From JAFIEN01 sp051859505 (GTDB taxonomy: Bacteria; Pseudomonadota; Alphaproteobacteria; Rhodobacterales; Rhodobacteraceae), in contig JBHYFN010000001.1 of NCBI GenBank assembly GCA_051859505.1, positions 107,703 through 171,702 of the forward strand: DNA of 64,000 bases, written 5' to 3'. A program made the position numbers and the translations under genes. Of this stretch, positions 40,259 through 49,510 are shown one piece after another (the stretch's first letter is position 1; each line of letters opens with the position of its first letter). The notes beneath the pieces were generated by a model that worked only from the letters and a program-made list of their open reading frames with translations, was not told the origin of the DNA and made no database searches.

Positions 40259-40911
40259 CGCCCGGCGAACAGCCGTTCGACCAGGGCCGGCAGCGCCGAA
40301 TGGGTGTCGAAGGGCCGCGCCCCGGCAAAGGCCTCGACCGGGCTTTTCCGATAGCCCCCGGTGAACAGCGCGAAAGGCACCTCTGCCGCCTCTGCCGTCT
40401 GGTGGTCCACCTCGCTGTCGCCCACATAGACGGCCCGATCGGCCCCCAGATCCTCCAGCGCCCGCAGAAGCGGCGCCGGATCGGGTTTGGTGACGGGCAG
40501 GCTGTCGCCCCCGACCACCGTCCGAAACACCCCCGTCAGCCCGAAATGTTCCAGTACGGCCCGCGTCGCCGAGACCGGCTTGTTGGTGCAGATCCCCAGA
40601 GCGAAGCCCGCCTCGGCCAAAGTGCGCAGCGCCTTCTCTGCCCCGGGATAGAGCTTGGTCAGCCCCTGAGCGTCATCATACTGTCCAAGGAAGGCACGGT
40701 GCAGCCGGGCATGCTCTGCCGTCTGCAGATCCCGCGCGGCCATCATCCGCGCGACGAAGACACCCGCACCATTGCCGATGAAGCGGCGCGTCTCCTCCAG
40801 TGTCAGCGGCCTCGCGCCCTCGCCCGCCAGCACCCGGTTGGCCACGGCGCGGATATCCGGCGCGCTGTCGATCAGCGTTCCGTCAAGGTCCAGGACGACG
40901 GCCCGCCTCAC
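40255..40911 (-). CDS. gph: phosphoglycolate phosphatase
   Basis: 218 aa HAD-superfamily hydrolase with the nucleophile motif DLDGTLIDSAPD at residues 7-18, ICTNKP (motif II), the Lys in GGDSLPVTKPDP and motif IV-like YVGDSEVDHQTA. The cap-domain signature LRTLAEAGFALGICTNKP supports Gph, which removes 2-phosphoglycolate. Its start overlaps the rpe stop (ATGA), an association known from the Calvin-cycle/photorespiration and rpe-gph operons of proteobacteria. Confidence 0.92.
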   Translation of the reverse strand: MRRAVVLDLDGTLIDSAPDIRAVANRVLAGEGARPLTLEETRRFIGNGAGVFVARMMAARDLQTAEHARLHRAFLGQYDDAQGLTKLYPGAEKALRTLAEAGFALGICTNKPVSATRAVLEHFGLTGVFRTVVGGDSLPVTKPDPAPLLRALEDLGADRAVYVGDSEVDHQTAEAAEVPFALFTGGYRKSPVEAFAGARPFDTHSALPALVERLFAGR

Positions 40912-41579
40912 CCTCCGGCCGCTGCCGTCAGCGCGCGCAGATTGGCGCCATAGGCCGCAGGTTCACTCACCGACCCGCCCCTGAACAGCGCCGATCCCGC
41001 GACCAGCACATCCGCCCCCGCCCGCGCCACGACCGGGGCCGTTTCGACCGTGACCCCGCCATCGACCTGCAGCCGGATGGGGCGGTCGCCGATCAGCGCC
41101 CGGATGGCCGCGATCTTGGCCTCCATCGCCGGGATGAAGGCCTGCCCGCCGAAGCCGGGATTGACGGTCATCACGCAGATCAGATCCACCATGTCCAGAA
41201 GATGCGGCAGCGCCTCGATCCCGGTGCCCGGATTGATCGCCACCCCCGCCTTGCAGCCCGCGCCCCGTATCGCCTGCAGCGTGCGGTGGATATGCGGCCC
41301 CGCCTCGAGATGCGCGGTCAGGTAATCCGCGCCCGAAGCGGCAAAGGCCGCGACATAGGGATCGACCGGAGCGATCATCAGGTGGACGTCCATCACGCCC
41401 TTGATATGGGGCCGGAGTGCCGCGCACATCTGGGGGCCGAAGGTGATGTTGGGCACGAAATGGCCGTCCATCACATCGACATGGATCCAGTCCGCGCCCT
41501 GCGCCTGAAGTGCGGCACATTCCGCGCCGAAATCGGCGAAATCGGCCGAGAGGATCGAGGGGGCGATGGTGACGGGCAT
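40908..41579 (-). CDS. rpe: ribulose-phosphate 3-epimerase
   Basis: 223 aa TIM barrel interconverting ribulose-5-phosphate and xylulose-5-phosphate. The start (IAPSILSADFADFGAECAALQAQGADWIHVDVMDGHFVPNITFGP) contains the metal-binding His and Asp; DVHLMIAPVDPY, VMTVNPGFGGQAFIP and LQVDGGVTVETAP complete the active site. Length is usual. It precedes gph in the same operon. Confidence 0.96.
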   Translation of the reverse strand: MPVTIAPSILSADFADFGAECAALQAQGADWIHVDVMDGHFVPNITFGPQMCAALRPHIKGVMDVHLMIAPVDPYVAAFAASGADYLTAHLEAGPHIHRTLQAIRGAGCKAGVAINPGTGIEALPHLLDMVDLICVMTVNPGFGGQAFIPAMEAKIAAIRALIGDRPIRLQVDGGVTVETAPVVARAGADVLVAGSALFRGGSVSEPAAYGANLRALTAAAGG

Positions 41580-41595
41580 GGCAGGCGTCCTTTGC

Positions 41596-42195
41596 TCAGG
41601 TCAGGGTCACACCGGCGGCGGCCATCCCGGCCATTGCCTGCGCCAGCGATCCGTCAAGGTCGATGGCGCGGCACAGATCTGCCCGCACCGTGACCTCGAA
41701 CCCCAGTCGCGCGCCGTCCACGGCCGAGAAGTTGACGCAGTAATCCGTGGCCAGCCCCACCAGCACCAGCCGGGAGATGCCGCGCGTCCTCAGATAGCCC
41801 TCAAGCCCCGTGGGCGTGGTCCGGTCATTCTCGAAAAAGGCCGAATAGCTGTCGATGGCGCGGCGAAAGCCCTTTCGCAGGATCAGGTCGGCCCGGTCTG
41901 TCGCAAGATCGGGGTGGAAGGCGGCACCGGGCGTGCCTTGCACGCAGTGATCGGGCCAGAGGGTCTGGGGACCATAGGGCATGCTGGCGCTGGAAAAGGG
42001 GGCGGCACCGGCGTGCTGGCTGGCAAAGGAGGCGTGATCGGCGGGGTGCCAGTCCTGCGTCAGGATCACGGCCTCGGCGTCGTTCATCAACGCATTGACG
42101 CCCGGCACGATCTCGTCGCCCCCCGCCACTGCCAGCGCGCCGCCGGGGCAGAAATCGACCTGCAGGTCTATCACGATCAGCGCGGTTTCCGGCAT
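41596..42195 (-). CDS. pncA: nicotinamidase
   Basis: 199 aa. It hydrolyses nicotinamide to nicotinate. The catalytic triad is D10 (IVIDLQVDF), K108 (LRKGF) and C153 (ATDYCVNF); metal ligands are D48 and H50 in TQDWHP and H83 in PDHCVQGT. These match the nicotinamidase/pyrazinamidase family closely. It lies 16 nt upstream of rpe on the same strand, so the two may share a transcript. The PncB step of the same salvage route is encoded at 38-39.3 kb. Confidence 0.96.
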   Translation of the reverse strand: MPETALIVIDLQVDFCPGGALAVAGGDEIVPGVNALMNDAEAVILTQDWHPADHASFASQHAGAAPFSSASMPYGPQTLWPDHCVQGTPGAAFHPDLATDRADLILRKGFRRAIDSYSAFFENDRTTPTGLEGYLRTRGISRLVLVGLATDYCVNFSAVDGARLGFEVTVRADLCRAIDLDGSLAQAMAGMAAAGVTLT

Positions 42196-42296
42196 GGTCT
42201 GACCCCCGTGGCGTGACCGTTTCCCTAGTCGCGGCCTTGCCGGGGGTCAATGGTCGTGCGGCTTGCTCCTGACGGGCGGGACGGCTATCGAACCCT

Positions 42297-43202
42297 ATGC
42301 TTGTCGTGGCTGCACTTTACCAATTCACGCGATTTCCCGATCCGGCAGCCCTGCGAGGGCCCTTGCTTGACCTTTGCCGTGCCCGTGGCATCGGGGGCAC
42401 GCTGCTGCTTGCCCCCGAAGGGATCAACGGCACCATCGCCGGACAGCGCGAGAGCATCGACGCCGTGCTGGACCATATCCGGGGCCTGCCGGGCTGTGCC
42501 GGGCTGGACTGGAAAGAGGCGCCCGCCGAACGGATGCCGTTCCACCGCATGAAGGTGCGCCTCAAGCGCGAGATCGTGACGATGGGGCAACCCGATGTCG
42601 ATCCGCGCGCCAGCGTGGGCACCTATGTCGCGCCCGCCGACTGGAACGGGCTGATCTCGGCCCCCGATGTGGCGGTGATCGACACCCGCAACGATTACGA
42701 GGTCGGGATCGGGACGTTTCAGGGGGCCGTCGATCCTCAAACCCGGACTTTCCGCGATTTTCCGCAGTGGTGGGAGGCGAACCGGGACCGCTTTCACAAC
42801 AAGCGGATCGCGATGTTCTGCACCGGCGGCATCCGTTGCGAGAAGGCGTCGAATTACCTGTTGTCGCAAGGCGTTGAAGAGGTCTTTCACCTGAAGGGCG
42901 GGATCCTGAAATACCTTGAGGAGGTTCCACAGGAGCAGAGCCTTTGGGACGGCGCCTGCTTCGTCTTTGACGAGAGGGTCGCGGTCGGGCATGGCCTCGC
43001 GCCCTCGGATCACAGTCTGTGCCGCGCCTGCAGGGCGCCGCTTTCAGAGGCGGACCGGCAGCGCCCGGAGTTCGAGGACGGGGTCGCCTGCCATCATTGC
43101 GCGGCCCAACGGACCGAGGCCGACAGGGCGCGCTACCGCGAGAGGCAGAGACAGATCAGCATCGCCGAGGGCAGGGGCCAGACCCATCTCGGCACGTTCT
43201 GA
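42297..43202 (+). CDS. trhO: tRNA uridine(34) hydroxylase (rhodanese-like)
   Basis: 301 aa. TrhO (formerly YceA) hydroxylates U34 of some tRNAs in an oxygen-dependent way. The N-terminal acylphosphatase-like domain (LLLAPEGINGTIAGQ; MPFHRMKVRLKREIVTMG) is followed by a rhodanese domain with active-site Cys175 in MFCTGGIRCEKAS. The C-terminal Cys residues (CRACRAPL, CHHC) form a probable zinc site. It starts at ATG 42297 with the next gene only 2 nt after its stop. Confidence 0.94.
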   Translation: MLVVAALYQFTRFPDPAALRGPLLDLCRARGIGGTLLLAPEGINGTIAGQRESIDAVLDHIRGLPGCAGLDWKEAPAERMPFHRMKVRLKREIVTMGQPDVDPRASVGTYVAPADWNGLISAPDVAVIDTRNDYEVGIGTFQGAVDPQTRTFRDFPQWWEANRDRFHNKRIAMFCTGGIRCEKASNYLLSQGVEEVFHLKGGILKYLEEVPQEQSLWDGACFVFDERVAVGHGLAPSDHSLCRACRAPLSEADRQRPEFEDGVACHHCAAQRTEADRARYRERQRQISIAEGRGQTHLGTF

Positions 43203-43204
43203 GG

Positions 43205-44272
43205 ATGCGCGCGCCCGCCGACATTCTTGACATGACGGGCCTCTGGCGCGCTCTCCTCGCGATCGCTCTGGGCACCGGCGCCGGGGTTCTGGCGGCCTCG
43301 ATCGGCTTGCCGCTGCCATGGATGCTGGGTCCGATGATCGGTGTGGCCGCTGCCGCGCTTTTGGGCGCCCCGATCAAGGGGCCCGACAGGCTGCGGCCGG
43401 TCGTGATCCCCGTGATCGGGGTGATGCTGGGATCGTCACTGACCGTCGAAGTCTTTGATGCGCTTCTGGAATGGGGGCTGACAGTGGCCCTGCTCGTGCC
43501 GTTCCTGATCCTGATGGCGGGGGCGTCCTACGCGGTCTTCCGCCTTGTCGGTCGCTATGATCGCGTGACGGCCTGGTTCTGCGCCATGCCGGGCGGCCTG
43601 AACGAGATGCTGATCATGGGGGCCGCAGCCGGTGCGGATGAGCGGCGGATCGCGCTTGCCCATGCCAGCCGGGTGTTTCTCGTGATCGTCTTTGTCGCGC
43701 TGTTCTTTGGCCTTGTCTTTGGCGTGCGCACCGACGGGACGGGCGCAAGCTGGGTGCCCTTCGCTGATCTGACCCTGCTGGACTGGGTGATCCTCGGGGG
43801 CTGCGCGGTTTTCGGTCTGCAACTCGGCACGCGGCTGCGCCTGCCGGCGGCCCAGGTTTTCGGACCGATGATCCTGAGCGGCCTGGCCCATATCACCGGC
43901 ATCGTCACGGTCGCGCCGCCCTCGGTGATCGTCATCATCGCGCAGATCGTGATCGGAACGGTCGTCGGTTCCCGCTTCCTGGGGGTGGCCCTGTCCGATG
44001 TCGGCCGGGATCTGGGTCTCGGCATCCTCTCGACCCTCGCAATGCTCTTGGTGACCCTGAGCTTTGCCTATCTTGTCAGTGACATGACCGGCATCGGCAT
44101 GTCGCTTGCCTTCCTGGCGTTCTCGCCGGGCGGACTTGCCGAAATGAGTCTCTTGGCCCTTGCCATGGGGCAGGGGGTCGCTTTCGTCTCGGTCATGCAT
44201 ATCGTGCGCCTGACCCTCGTGATCAGCGCGGCCGGGCCGTTGTTCCGGCTGATGCGCCGGTTTGGCCTCTAG
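43205..44272 (+). CDS. AbrB-like membrane protein (COG3180)
   Basis: 355 aa with about ten membrane segments and an internal duplication. The first half has LPLPWMLGPMIG, then MPGGLNEMLIMGAAAGADERRIALAHASR; the second has RLPAAQVFGPMILSGLAHITG, then SPGGLAEMSLLALAMGQGVAFVSVMHIVR. Proteins of this family are annotated as AbrB or as a putative ammonia-monooxygenase-like regulator, and their biochemical role is not established. A second ATG at 43232 (MTGLWRALL) is equally plausible as start. It follows trhO by 2 nt. Confidence 0.87.
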   Translation: MRAPADILDMTGLWRALLAIALGTGAGVLAASIGLPLPWMLGPMIGVAAAALLGAPIKGPDRLRPVVIPVIGVMLGSSLTVEVFDALLEWGLTVALLVPFLILMAGASYAVFRLVGRYDRVTAWFCAMPGGLNEMLIMGAAAGADERRIALAHASRVFLVIVFVALFFGLVFGVRTDGTGASWVPFADLTLLDWVILGGCAVFGLQLGTRLRLPAAQVFGPMILSGLAHITGIVTVAPPSVIVIIAQIVIGTVVGSRFLGVALSDVGRDLGLGILSTLAMLLVTLSFAYLVSDMTGIGMSLAFLAFSPGGLAEMSLLALAMGQGVAFVSVMHIVRLTLVISAAGPLFRLMRRFGL

Positions 44273-44303
44273 GCCCCTCCGGGCATTGACCCGCGATGAA
44301 GGC

Positions 44304-44325
44304 GGGCGGGAGGCGTCCCCCGCCC
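44304..44325. terminator. GC hairpin between abrB-like and gyrB
   Basis: GGGCGGG (44304-44310) pairs with CCCGCCC (44319-44325) around an 8-nt loop, in the 59-bp gap between the convergent AbrB-like and gyrB genes. TTCT follows on the plus strand. It could end both transcripts. Confidence 0.45.
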
Positions 44326-44331
44326 TTCTGG

Positions 44332-46773
44332 TCAGAAGTCCAGATGCTGCACGCTTAGCGCATTGTCCTGAATGAAGGCGCGGCGCGGTTCGACCACATC
44401 GCCCATCAGCTTGGTGAACAGGTCATCCGCCTCGGCCAGATCGTCGATCTTGACCTGCAGAAGCGTCCGGGCCTCGGGGTCGAGCGTCGTTTCCCAAAGC
44501 TGCTCGGGGTTCATCTCTCCCAGGCCCTTGTAGCGCTGAAGCGTCAGCCCCCGTTCCCCTTCCTCGAGGATCGCCTTGAGCAGATCGAGAGGCCCGTGGA
44601 TCAGTTGGCTCCGATCCCGCCGGACCAGCGTGGCCGGGCTGTGATAGACCTCTTGCAGCGACCGGGTGAAGGATCCCGCCCGCCGGCTTTCGCCCGACCG
44701 CAACAGCGGGCCGTCCAGGGTCCGCACCTCTTCGACACCGCGCAGGATACGGGCAAGCCGGATGCCGTGGTCCTGCGTGATCCGGCCGCGCCAGCCCCGC
44801 TCCCACTCCAGGGCGATCAGGTCCAACCGGGCGGCGACCTTGTCTGCGACGCCCTGCAGATCGGCGTCCACGGCACCGGGCACAAAGGCCCCGGCAATGG
44901 CGGCCTGTTCTAGGATGTGGCGCGGATAATGCGTCGGAAAGGCGTCAAGAACCCGCCGCAGGCTGCGCGCCTCTTCGACGACGCGCAGAAGATCCGGCCC
45001 GGCCAGTTCCGACCCGTCGCCCAGCCGAAGCACGGCGCCGTCGATACCCTGCTGGATCAGATATTCGTCCAGCGCCGCCTGATCCTTGAGGTAAACCTCG
45101 GATTTACCACGAGAAACCTTGAAGAGCGGAGGCTGGGCGATATAGAGATAGCCCCCCTCGATCAGCTGCGGCATCTGCCGGAAGAAGAAGGTCAGAAGCA
45201 GCGTCCGGATATGCGCCCCGTCCACATCGGCATCGGTCATGATGACGATCTTGTGGTAGCGCAGTTTCGAGATATCGAATTCATCCCGCCCGATGCCCGT
45301 GCCGAGCGCCATGACGAGATTGCCGATCTCCTGGCTCGACAGCATCCGGTCGAACCGCGCGCGCTCCACGTTCAGGATCTTTCCGCGCAGGGGCAGAACC
45401 GCCTGCGTCCGCCGGTCGCGCCCCGTCTGGGCACTGCCGCCGGCGCTGTCACCCTCGACAAGAAAGACCTCGGTTCTCGAGGGATCCTTTTCCGAACAAT
45501 CCTTCAGCTTGCCGGCCAGGAAATTCACATCCATCGCCGTCTTGCGCCGGGTCAGTTCGCGGGCCTTGCGCGCCGCCTCGCGCGCCAGCGCCGCCTCGAT
45601 GATCTTGCCGACCACCGCCTTGGCGATCTGGGGGTTTTCCTCGAACCATTCCGCCAGTTTCTCGCCCACCAGGCCCTCGACCGCGGGCCGGACTTCGGAC
45701 GACACCAGCTTGTCCTTGGTCTGGCTCGAGAATTTCGGGTCGGGCACCTTGACCGACAGCACGCAGGTAAGGCCCTCGCGCGCGTCGTCGCCGGTGAAAT
45801 CGACCTTCTCCTTCTTGGCGATCCCGCTGTCCTGAGCGTATTTCGAGATCGTCCGCGTCAGCGCCGAACGGAAAGCCGAAAGATGCGTGCCGCCGTCGCG
45901 CTGGGGAATGTTGTTGGTAAACGGCAGCACCATTTCATTATAGCTGTCGTTCCACCACATCGCGACCTCGACCCCGATATCGTCCCGGGTGCCGATGATA
46001 TGGATCGGCTCGGGCATCACCGAAGTCTTTGACCGATCAAGATATTTCACGAACTCCCGCACGCCGCCTTCATAGTAGAGCTCGGACCGAAGCGGCACGG
46101 CGGGGCGTTCATCCTCGAGGATGATGCGGACGCCGGAGTTGAGGAAGGCCAGTTCGCGCAACCGCTTCTCCAGCGTGTCGAAGGAATAGTCGAGGTTCGA
46201 AAAGGTCTCGGTCGATGCGAGGAAGCGAACCTCGGTGCCTTTCTGCCCGTTCGACGGTCCGATGACCCGCAGGGGCTCGACCGTATTGCCATGTTCGAAA
46301 CGGCAGAAATGCTCTTTCCCGTCGCGCCAGATCCGAAGCTCAAGCCAGACGGAAAGCGCGTTCACGACCGACACGCCGACCCCGTGCAACCCGCCCGAAA
46401 CCTTGTAGGAATTGCTGTCGAATTTTCCTCCGGCATGCAGTTGGGTCATGATGACTTCGGCCGCGCTGACGCCTTCACCCTCATGGATGCCGACGGGGAT
46501 TCCGCGCCCGTTGTCACGGACCGAGACGCTGCTGTCGGCGTGGATCCTGACGTTCACATGATCGGCATGACCGGCAAGCGCCTCGTCGATGCCGTTGTCC
46601 ACGACCTCATAGACCATATGATGCAGGCCGGAACCGTCGTCAGTGTCACCAATGTACATGCCCGGACGCTTTCTGACTGCGTCCAAGCCCTTGAGAACCT
46701 TGATTGAATCGGCCTCATAGTCGCCATTTCCGGGAACCGGGCCTGCGCCCGTTTCGTGGGTGGTTTCGGACAT
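44332..46773 (-). CDS. gyrB: DNA gyrase subunit B
   Basis: 813 aa. It carries the ATPase of gyrase, which adds negative supercoils together with GyrA. GHKL-type residues VYEVVDNGIDEALAGHA and DNGRGIPVGIHEGEGVSAAEVIMTQLHAGGKF, the TOPRIM EGDSAGGSAQTGRDRRTQAVLPLRGKILNVERA with DADVDGAHIRTLLLTFFFRQMP, and the end RAFIQDNALSVQHLDF are all normal. The ATG at 46773 follows a good promoter by about 22 nt. Near the origin in this group, gyrB usually follows recF, but here flagellar and other genes separate them. Confidence 0.97.
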   Translation of the reverse strand: MSETTHETGAGPVPGNGDYEADSIKVLKGLDAVRKRPGMYIGDTDDGSGLHHMVYEVVDNGIDEALAGHADHVNVRIHADSSVSVRDNGRGIPVGIHEGEGVSAAEVIMTQLHAGGKFDSNSYKVSGGLHGVGVSVVNALSVWLELRIWRDGKEHFCRFEHGNTVEPLRVIGPSNGQKGTEVRFLASTETFSNLDYSFDTLEKRLRELAFLNSGVRIILEDERPAVPLRSELYYEGGVREFVKYLDRSKTSVMPEPIHIIGTRDDIGVEVAMWWNDSYNEMVLPFTNNIPQRDGGTHLSAFRSALTRTISKYAQDSGIAKKEKVDFTGDDAREGLTCVLSVKVPDPKFSSQTKDKLVSSEVRPAVEGLVGEKLAEWFEENPQIAKAVVGKIIEAALAREAARKARELTRRKTAMDVNFLAGKLKDCSEKDPSRTEVFLVEGDSAGGSAQTGRDRRTQAVLPLRGKILNVERARFDRMLSSQEIGNLVMALGTGIGRDEFDISKLRYHKIVIMTDADVDGAHIRTLLLTFFFRQMPQLIEGGYLYIAQPPLFKVSRGKSEVYLKDQAALDEYLIQQGIDGAVLRLGDGSELAGPDLLRVVEEARSLRRVLDAFPTHYPRHILEQAAIAGAFVPGAVDADLQGVADKVAARLDLIALEWERGWRGRITQDHGIRLARILRGVEEVRTLDGPLLRSGESRRAGSFTRSLQEVYHSPATLVRRDRSQLIHGPLDLLKAILEEGERGLTLQRYKGLGEMNPEQLWETTLDPEARTLLQVKIDDLAEADDLFTKLMGDVVEPRRAFIQDNALSVQHLDF

Positions 46774-47382
46774 TCGGAATTCCTTGCCTCTTTGCGTCGA
46801 TACTATACGAAGCGTGGCCGGCATTGTCACGTCTCGCCCCATATTTTGGGGTCTTTCCTTCCGGCCACCGCAACACCGCGGGCAAGCAGGCGCCGGTGTC
46901 TTCGCGCGACCGGATTGTTGTTGCGCCGGATCGTTCGGATCAGGCAGATCCGTGCGAAGAATTCCGTCTTCCGGATGAACCTGCCCCCCCTGGTGGGGTA
47001 CATCAGGCCGGCAAGTACAGGTCTGCGTGATGGTTCAAGCAAGCGCTCTACAATACCGCTGCCAATTGCCTGCCGGGCCGCCCCCTTTCAGTTGAAACAC
47101 GCGCCACTTGATGCGTCCTGAGGGCCACTTGGGCCGACAACCGGATCCATGATCCTGCGCACCGGAACCCGCATTGGGAGGCGCCTCCCAGACAGGGGCA
47201 GACCTCGCCCGAAATGGTCGCCCGCCCGCTGCAAGAAGCGAGAGCGCCAAGTACCTGAACTCCGCCTCGCCCGGGCCGACCGAGGTGAAGACGCAGAAGA
47301 ACCGAGGCATGGCTGTCTGCACATACAGAGCGTTATGCGTAGCCGTTGGTGAGAGCGTCCCGGCCCGGCTGTTGTGGCCAAC
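46774..47382. other. 609-bp intergenic region before flgI 3' end and gyrB
   Basis: No convincing gene was found. Short frames on both strands (for example 95 aa on minus at 47035-47322) are Arg/Pro-rich and look unlike neighbouring proteins. The left 60 bp holds the gyrB promoter, and CCCCATATTTTGGGG at 46837-46851 is a weak hairpin. The remainder is of lower coding quality and could be a decayed gene or a spacer; no insertion-sequence ends or direct repeats are visible. Confidence 0.5.
46802..46830 (-). promoter_or_regulatory. sigma-70 promoter of gyrB
   Basis: On the minus strand GTGACA (46830-46825), a 17-nt spacer and TATAGT (46807-46802) each match the consensus at five of six positions. 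The predicted start of transcription is near 46795, giving a 5' leader of about 22 nt before the gyrB ATG. Confidence 0.68.
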
Positions 47383-48489
47383 TCACTGGACGACAAACTC
47401 CGCATGGAGCGCGCCGGCCGCCTTGATGCTCTTGAGGATGTCGATCATGTCCAACGGTGTGACGCCCAGCGCGTTCAAGCCGGCAACAACCTGTGACAGA
47501 GACGTCCCTTCGTTGAGTTCGATCACGCCTGTCCCCGGGTCAACGTCGAGTTCGGCGTTCGTCCGGGGGACAACGACAGTCTCGCCTTGCGAGAAAGGGT
47601 TCGGCTGGATCACCGCGGGCTCTTCGTCCACCCGGATGGTCAGATTGCCTTGGCTCACGGCCACCCTGCTGACCCTGACGTTCTCGCCAATCACGATCGT
47701 GCCCGACCGTTGATCTACCACGACCCGTGCGCGCAGATCGGGCTGGACCGTGAGGTTCTCGATCCTCCCGACAGCATGTGCCGCCGTCCCCAGCCGGGTG
47801 GCCGCCACATCAATTCGAACGGTTCCGGCATCAAGCATCGTGGCGACATGGCGCCCGAAATGATCATTGATGACGTTCTCGATTCTCGCGGCGGTGGTGA
47901 AGTCGGGCTCGCGCAAGGCAAGTCTGAGGCTGGTCAGGCTGTTGAACTGGAAGTTGACCTCCCTCTCGACGCGCGCGCCGCTCGGGATGACGCCCGCCGT
48001 CGGCACGCCCTGCGTCACTGTGGCGGCGGCTCCCTGAGCGGTGAACCCTCCGGCAATGATGGTACCCTGAGCAACGGCATAGATCTGGCCGTCTGCGGCA
48101 TTCAGCGGCGTCATGACCAGAGTCCCGCCCATGAGGCTCGATGCATCCCCGATCGCGGACACTGTTACGTCGATCTGGCTACCTGTTCGCGCGAAGGGGG
48201 GCAGGCTTGCGGTGACCAGGACGGCGGCCACATTGCGGGGTCTGAACTGTTCGCCCGTCACGTTCACACCCAGGCGTTCGAGGATGTTGGCCATCATCTC
48301 TTCCGTGAAGGGAGAGTTTCGAAGCCCGTCACCCGTGCCGTTCAGGCCGACGACGAGCCCGTAGCCGATCAGATCGTTGGACCTCACCCCGTCGAACTCC
48401 ACAAGATCCTTCAGTCGCACCGGCAGGCTGGTGGCGAACTGGGGAAGAAGTATCAGAACGAGCAGGATCGAACAGAGCCGCCCCATCAT
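47383..48489 (-). CDS. flgI: flagellar P-ring protein FlgI
   Basis: 368 aa. Signal peptide (MGRLCSILLVLILLPQFATSL), then VRLKDLVEFDGVRSNDLIGYGLVVGLNGTGDGLRNSPFTEEMMANILERLGVN, a textbook FlgI start. The later DVTVSAIGDASSLMGGTLVMTPLNAADGQIYAVAQG and the end VTPLDMIDILKSIKAAGALHAEFVVQ are also standard. It forms the P ring in the peptidoglycan layer, with FlgA as chaperone. The ATG overlaps the flgL stop. It is last in the flgE-flgK-flgL-flgI run. Confidence 0.97.
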   Translation of the reverse strand: MMGRLCSILLVLILLPQFATSLPVRLKDLVEFDGVRSNDLIGYGLVVGLNGTGDGLRNSPFTEEMMANILERLGVNVTGEQFRPRNVAAVLVTASLPPFARTGSQIDVTVSAIGDASSLMGGTLVMTPLNAADGQIYAVAQGTIIAGGFTAQGAAATVTQGVPTAGVIPSGARVEREVNFQFNSLTSLRLALREPDFTTAARIENVINDHFGRHVATMLDAGTVRIDVAATRLGTAAHAVGRIENLTVQPDLRARVVVDQRSGTIVIGENVRVSRVAVSQGNLTIRVDEEPAVIQPNPFSQGETVVVPRTNAELDVDPGTGVIELNEGTSLSQVVAGLNALGVTPLDMIDILKSIKAAGALHAEFVVQ

Positions 48490-49508
48490 CGCAGGAAACT
48501 CACCAATGAAAGGCCGGCCGTTCGGGAGATCGTCGCGAAATGAGTCTCGAGCTGCAGTTTCACCGCCTGCAATTCGGATGCCGTTTCAAACGGGTCGACT
48601 GAAACAAGCGCGTTGCGGATCAAGGAGAGGCCAGTCTCTTGTGCTGCCAGCCGCGTCTGGGTCAGTTCGACCCGCTCTTCCATCATGCCAAGACGCCCAC
48701 GCATGTGCGTCAGATGGTCGCCCTCGGTGAACAGGTCGACGCCTGCCTGCCGCAGGAGGGTTGAACGGCTGGTGGCGTCGAGTGACAGGGCAGGGTCATG
48801 TGCAAGGGCTGCAAGTGCCGCTGACTTGAGGATCCGTCGAAGACCGCTGTCATCCGCCCGGACATCGATCGAAACCTCGGAGGTCTGATCAAGCCGTCTG
48901 CGTAGCGGACCGCCGACGTCGCCGAGATAGGCCGTCCCTTCAAAGCCTCCGCCCGGAGTTTCGAACCAGTCTTCCATGATGTCGAGAACCTCGGCCACGG
49001 TTGAGGCCGCAGTCAGAGCCGTGCGGAGCGAATCGAGCATCGATTCCGCGTCGATCAGCGGTGTCTGGTCGGTCTGTCTTCCGGCGAAGAGCGCCTGCCC
49101 CCCGCTTCGCCTGTTGAGCGCAGTGATCATGTCGCTCAGTGCATCCAGCCCCGCCTGCGATGCGGCCTGTTGCTGCAGGATCGGCGTATCCGCAGAGATC
49201 GTGACCAAGGTGGTTGCAAGGCCGGTCCGAGACGAGTCGAGGCGGTCCAGTGCCAGCTGCATCATCGAGAGGCGCTGGGCCGTCTCTGTATTGCTTCGTG
49301 CATAGGATTGTGTCGCCGCAAGACTCTTGTCGATGGATCCGAGGCGTGTGACCTGTCCGCCGAGTTTGGGTACCAGATCGGAACTGCGTCCGGTGGACAT
49401 TTCGGCTGTCAGGCGGTCAAGCCTGCTCTTGATCAATTGCGTGTTTCTGGCGCTTTGGAGCTGGCGTGCCAGATCGCCAATCCCCGATGCTGCAGTGGTG
49501 GGTGACAT
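48486..49508 (-). CDS. flgL: hook-filament junction protein FlgL
   Basis: About 340 aa. It has flagellin-like termini: the N-terminal IGDLARQLQSARNTQLIKSRLDRLTAEMSTGRSSDLVPKLGG and the C-terminal ELTQTRLAAQETGLSLIRNALVSVDPFETASELQAVKLQLETHFATISRTAGLSLVSFLR. An upstream in-frame TTG exists at 49514, but the ATG at 49508 just after the flgK stop (2 nt) is preferred. It joins the hook to the filament. Flagellin itself is not encoded in the window. Confidence 0.92.
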   Translation of the reverse strand: MSPTTAASGIGDLARQLQSARNTQLIKSRLDRLTAEMSTGRSSDLVPKLGGQVTRLGSIDKSLAATQSYARSNTETAQRLSMMQLALDRLDSSRTGLATTLVTISADTPILQQQAASQAGLDALSDMITALNRRSGGQALFAGRQTDQTPLIDAESMLDSLRTALTAASTVAEVLDIMEDWFETPGGGFEGTAYLGDVGGPLRRRLDQTSEVSIDVRADDSGLRRILKSAALAALAHDPALSLDATSRSTLLRQAGVDLFTEGDHLTHMRGRLGMMEERVELTQTRLAAQETGLSLIRNALVSVDPFETASELQAVKLQLETHFATISRTAGLSLVSFLR

Positions 49509-49510
49509 CG

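Noticed and set aside
46756..47405. Several short open frames on both strands between gyrB and flgI
   Set aside because: They are Arg/Pro/Ser-rich, lack ribosome sites and recognised motifs, and overlap each other; they look like GC-driven chance frames.
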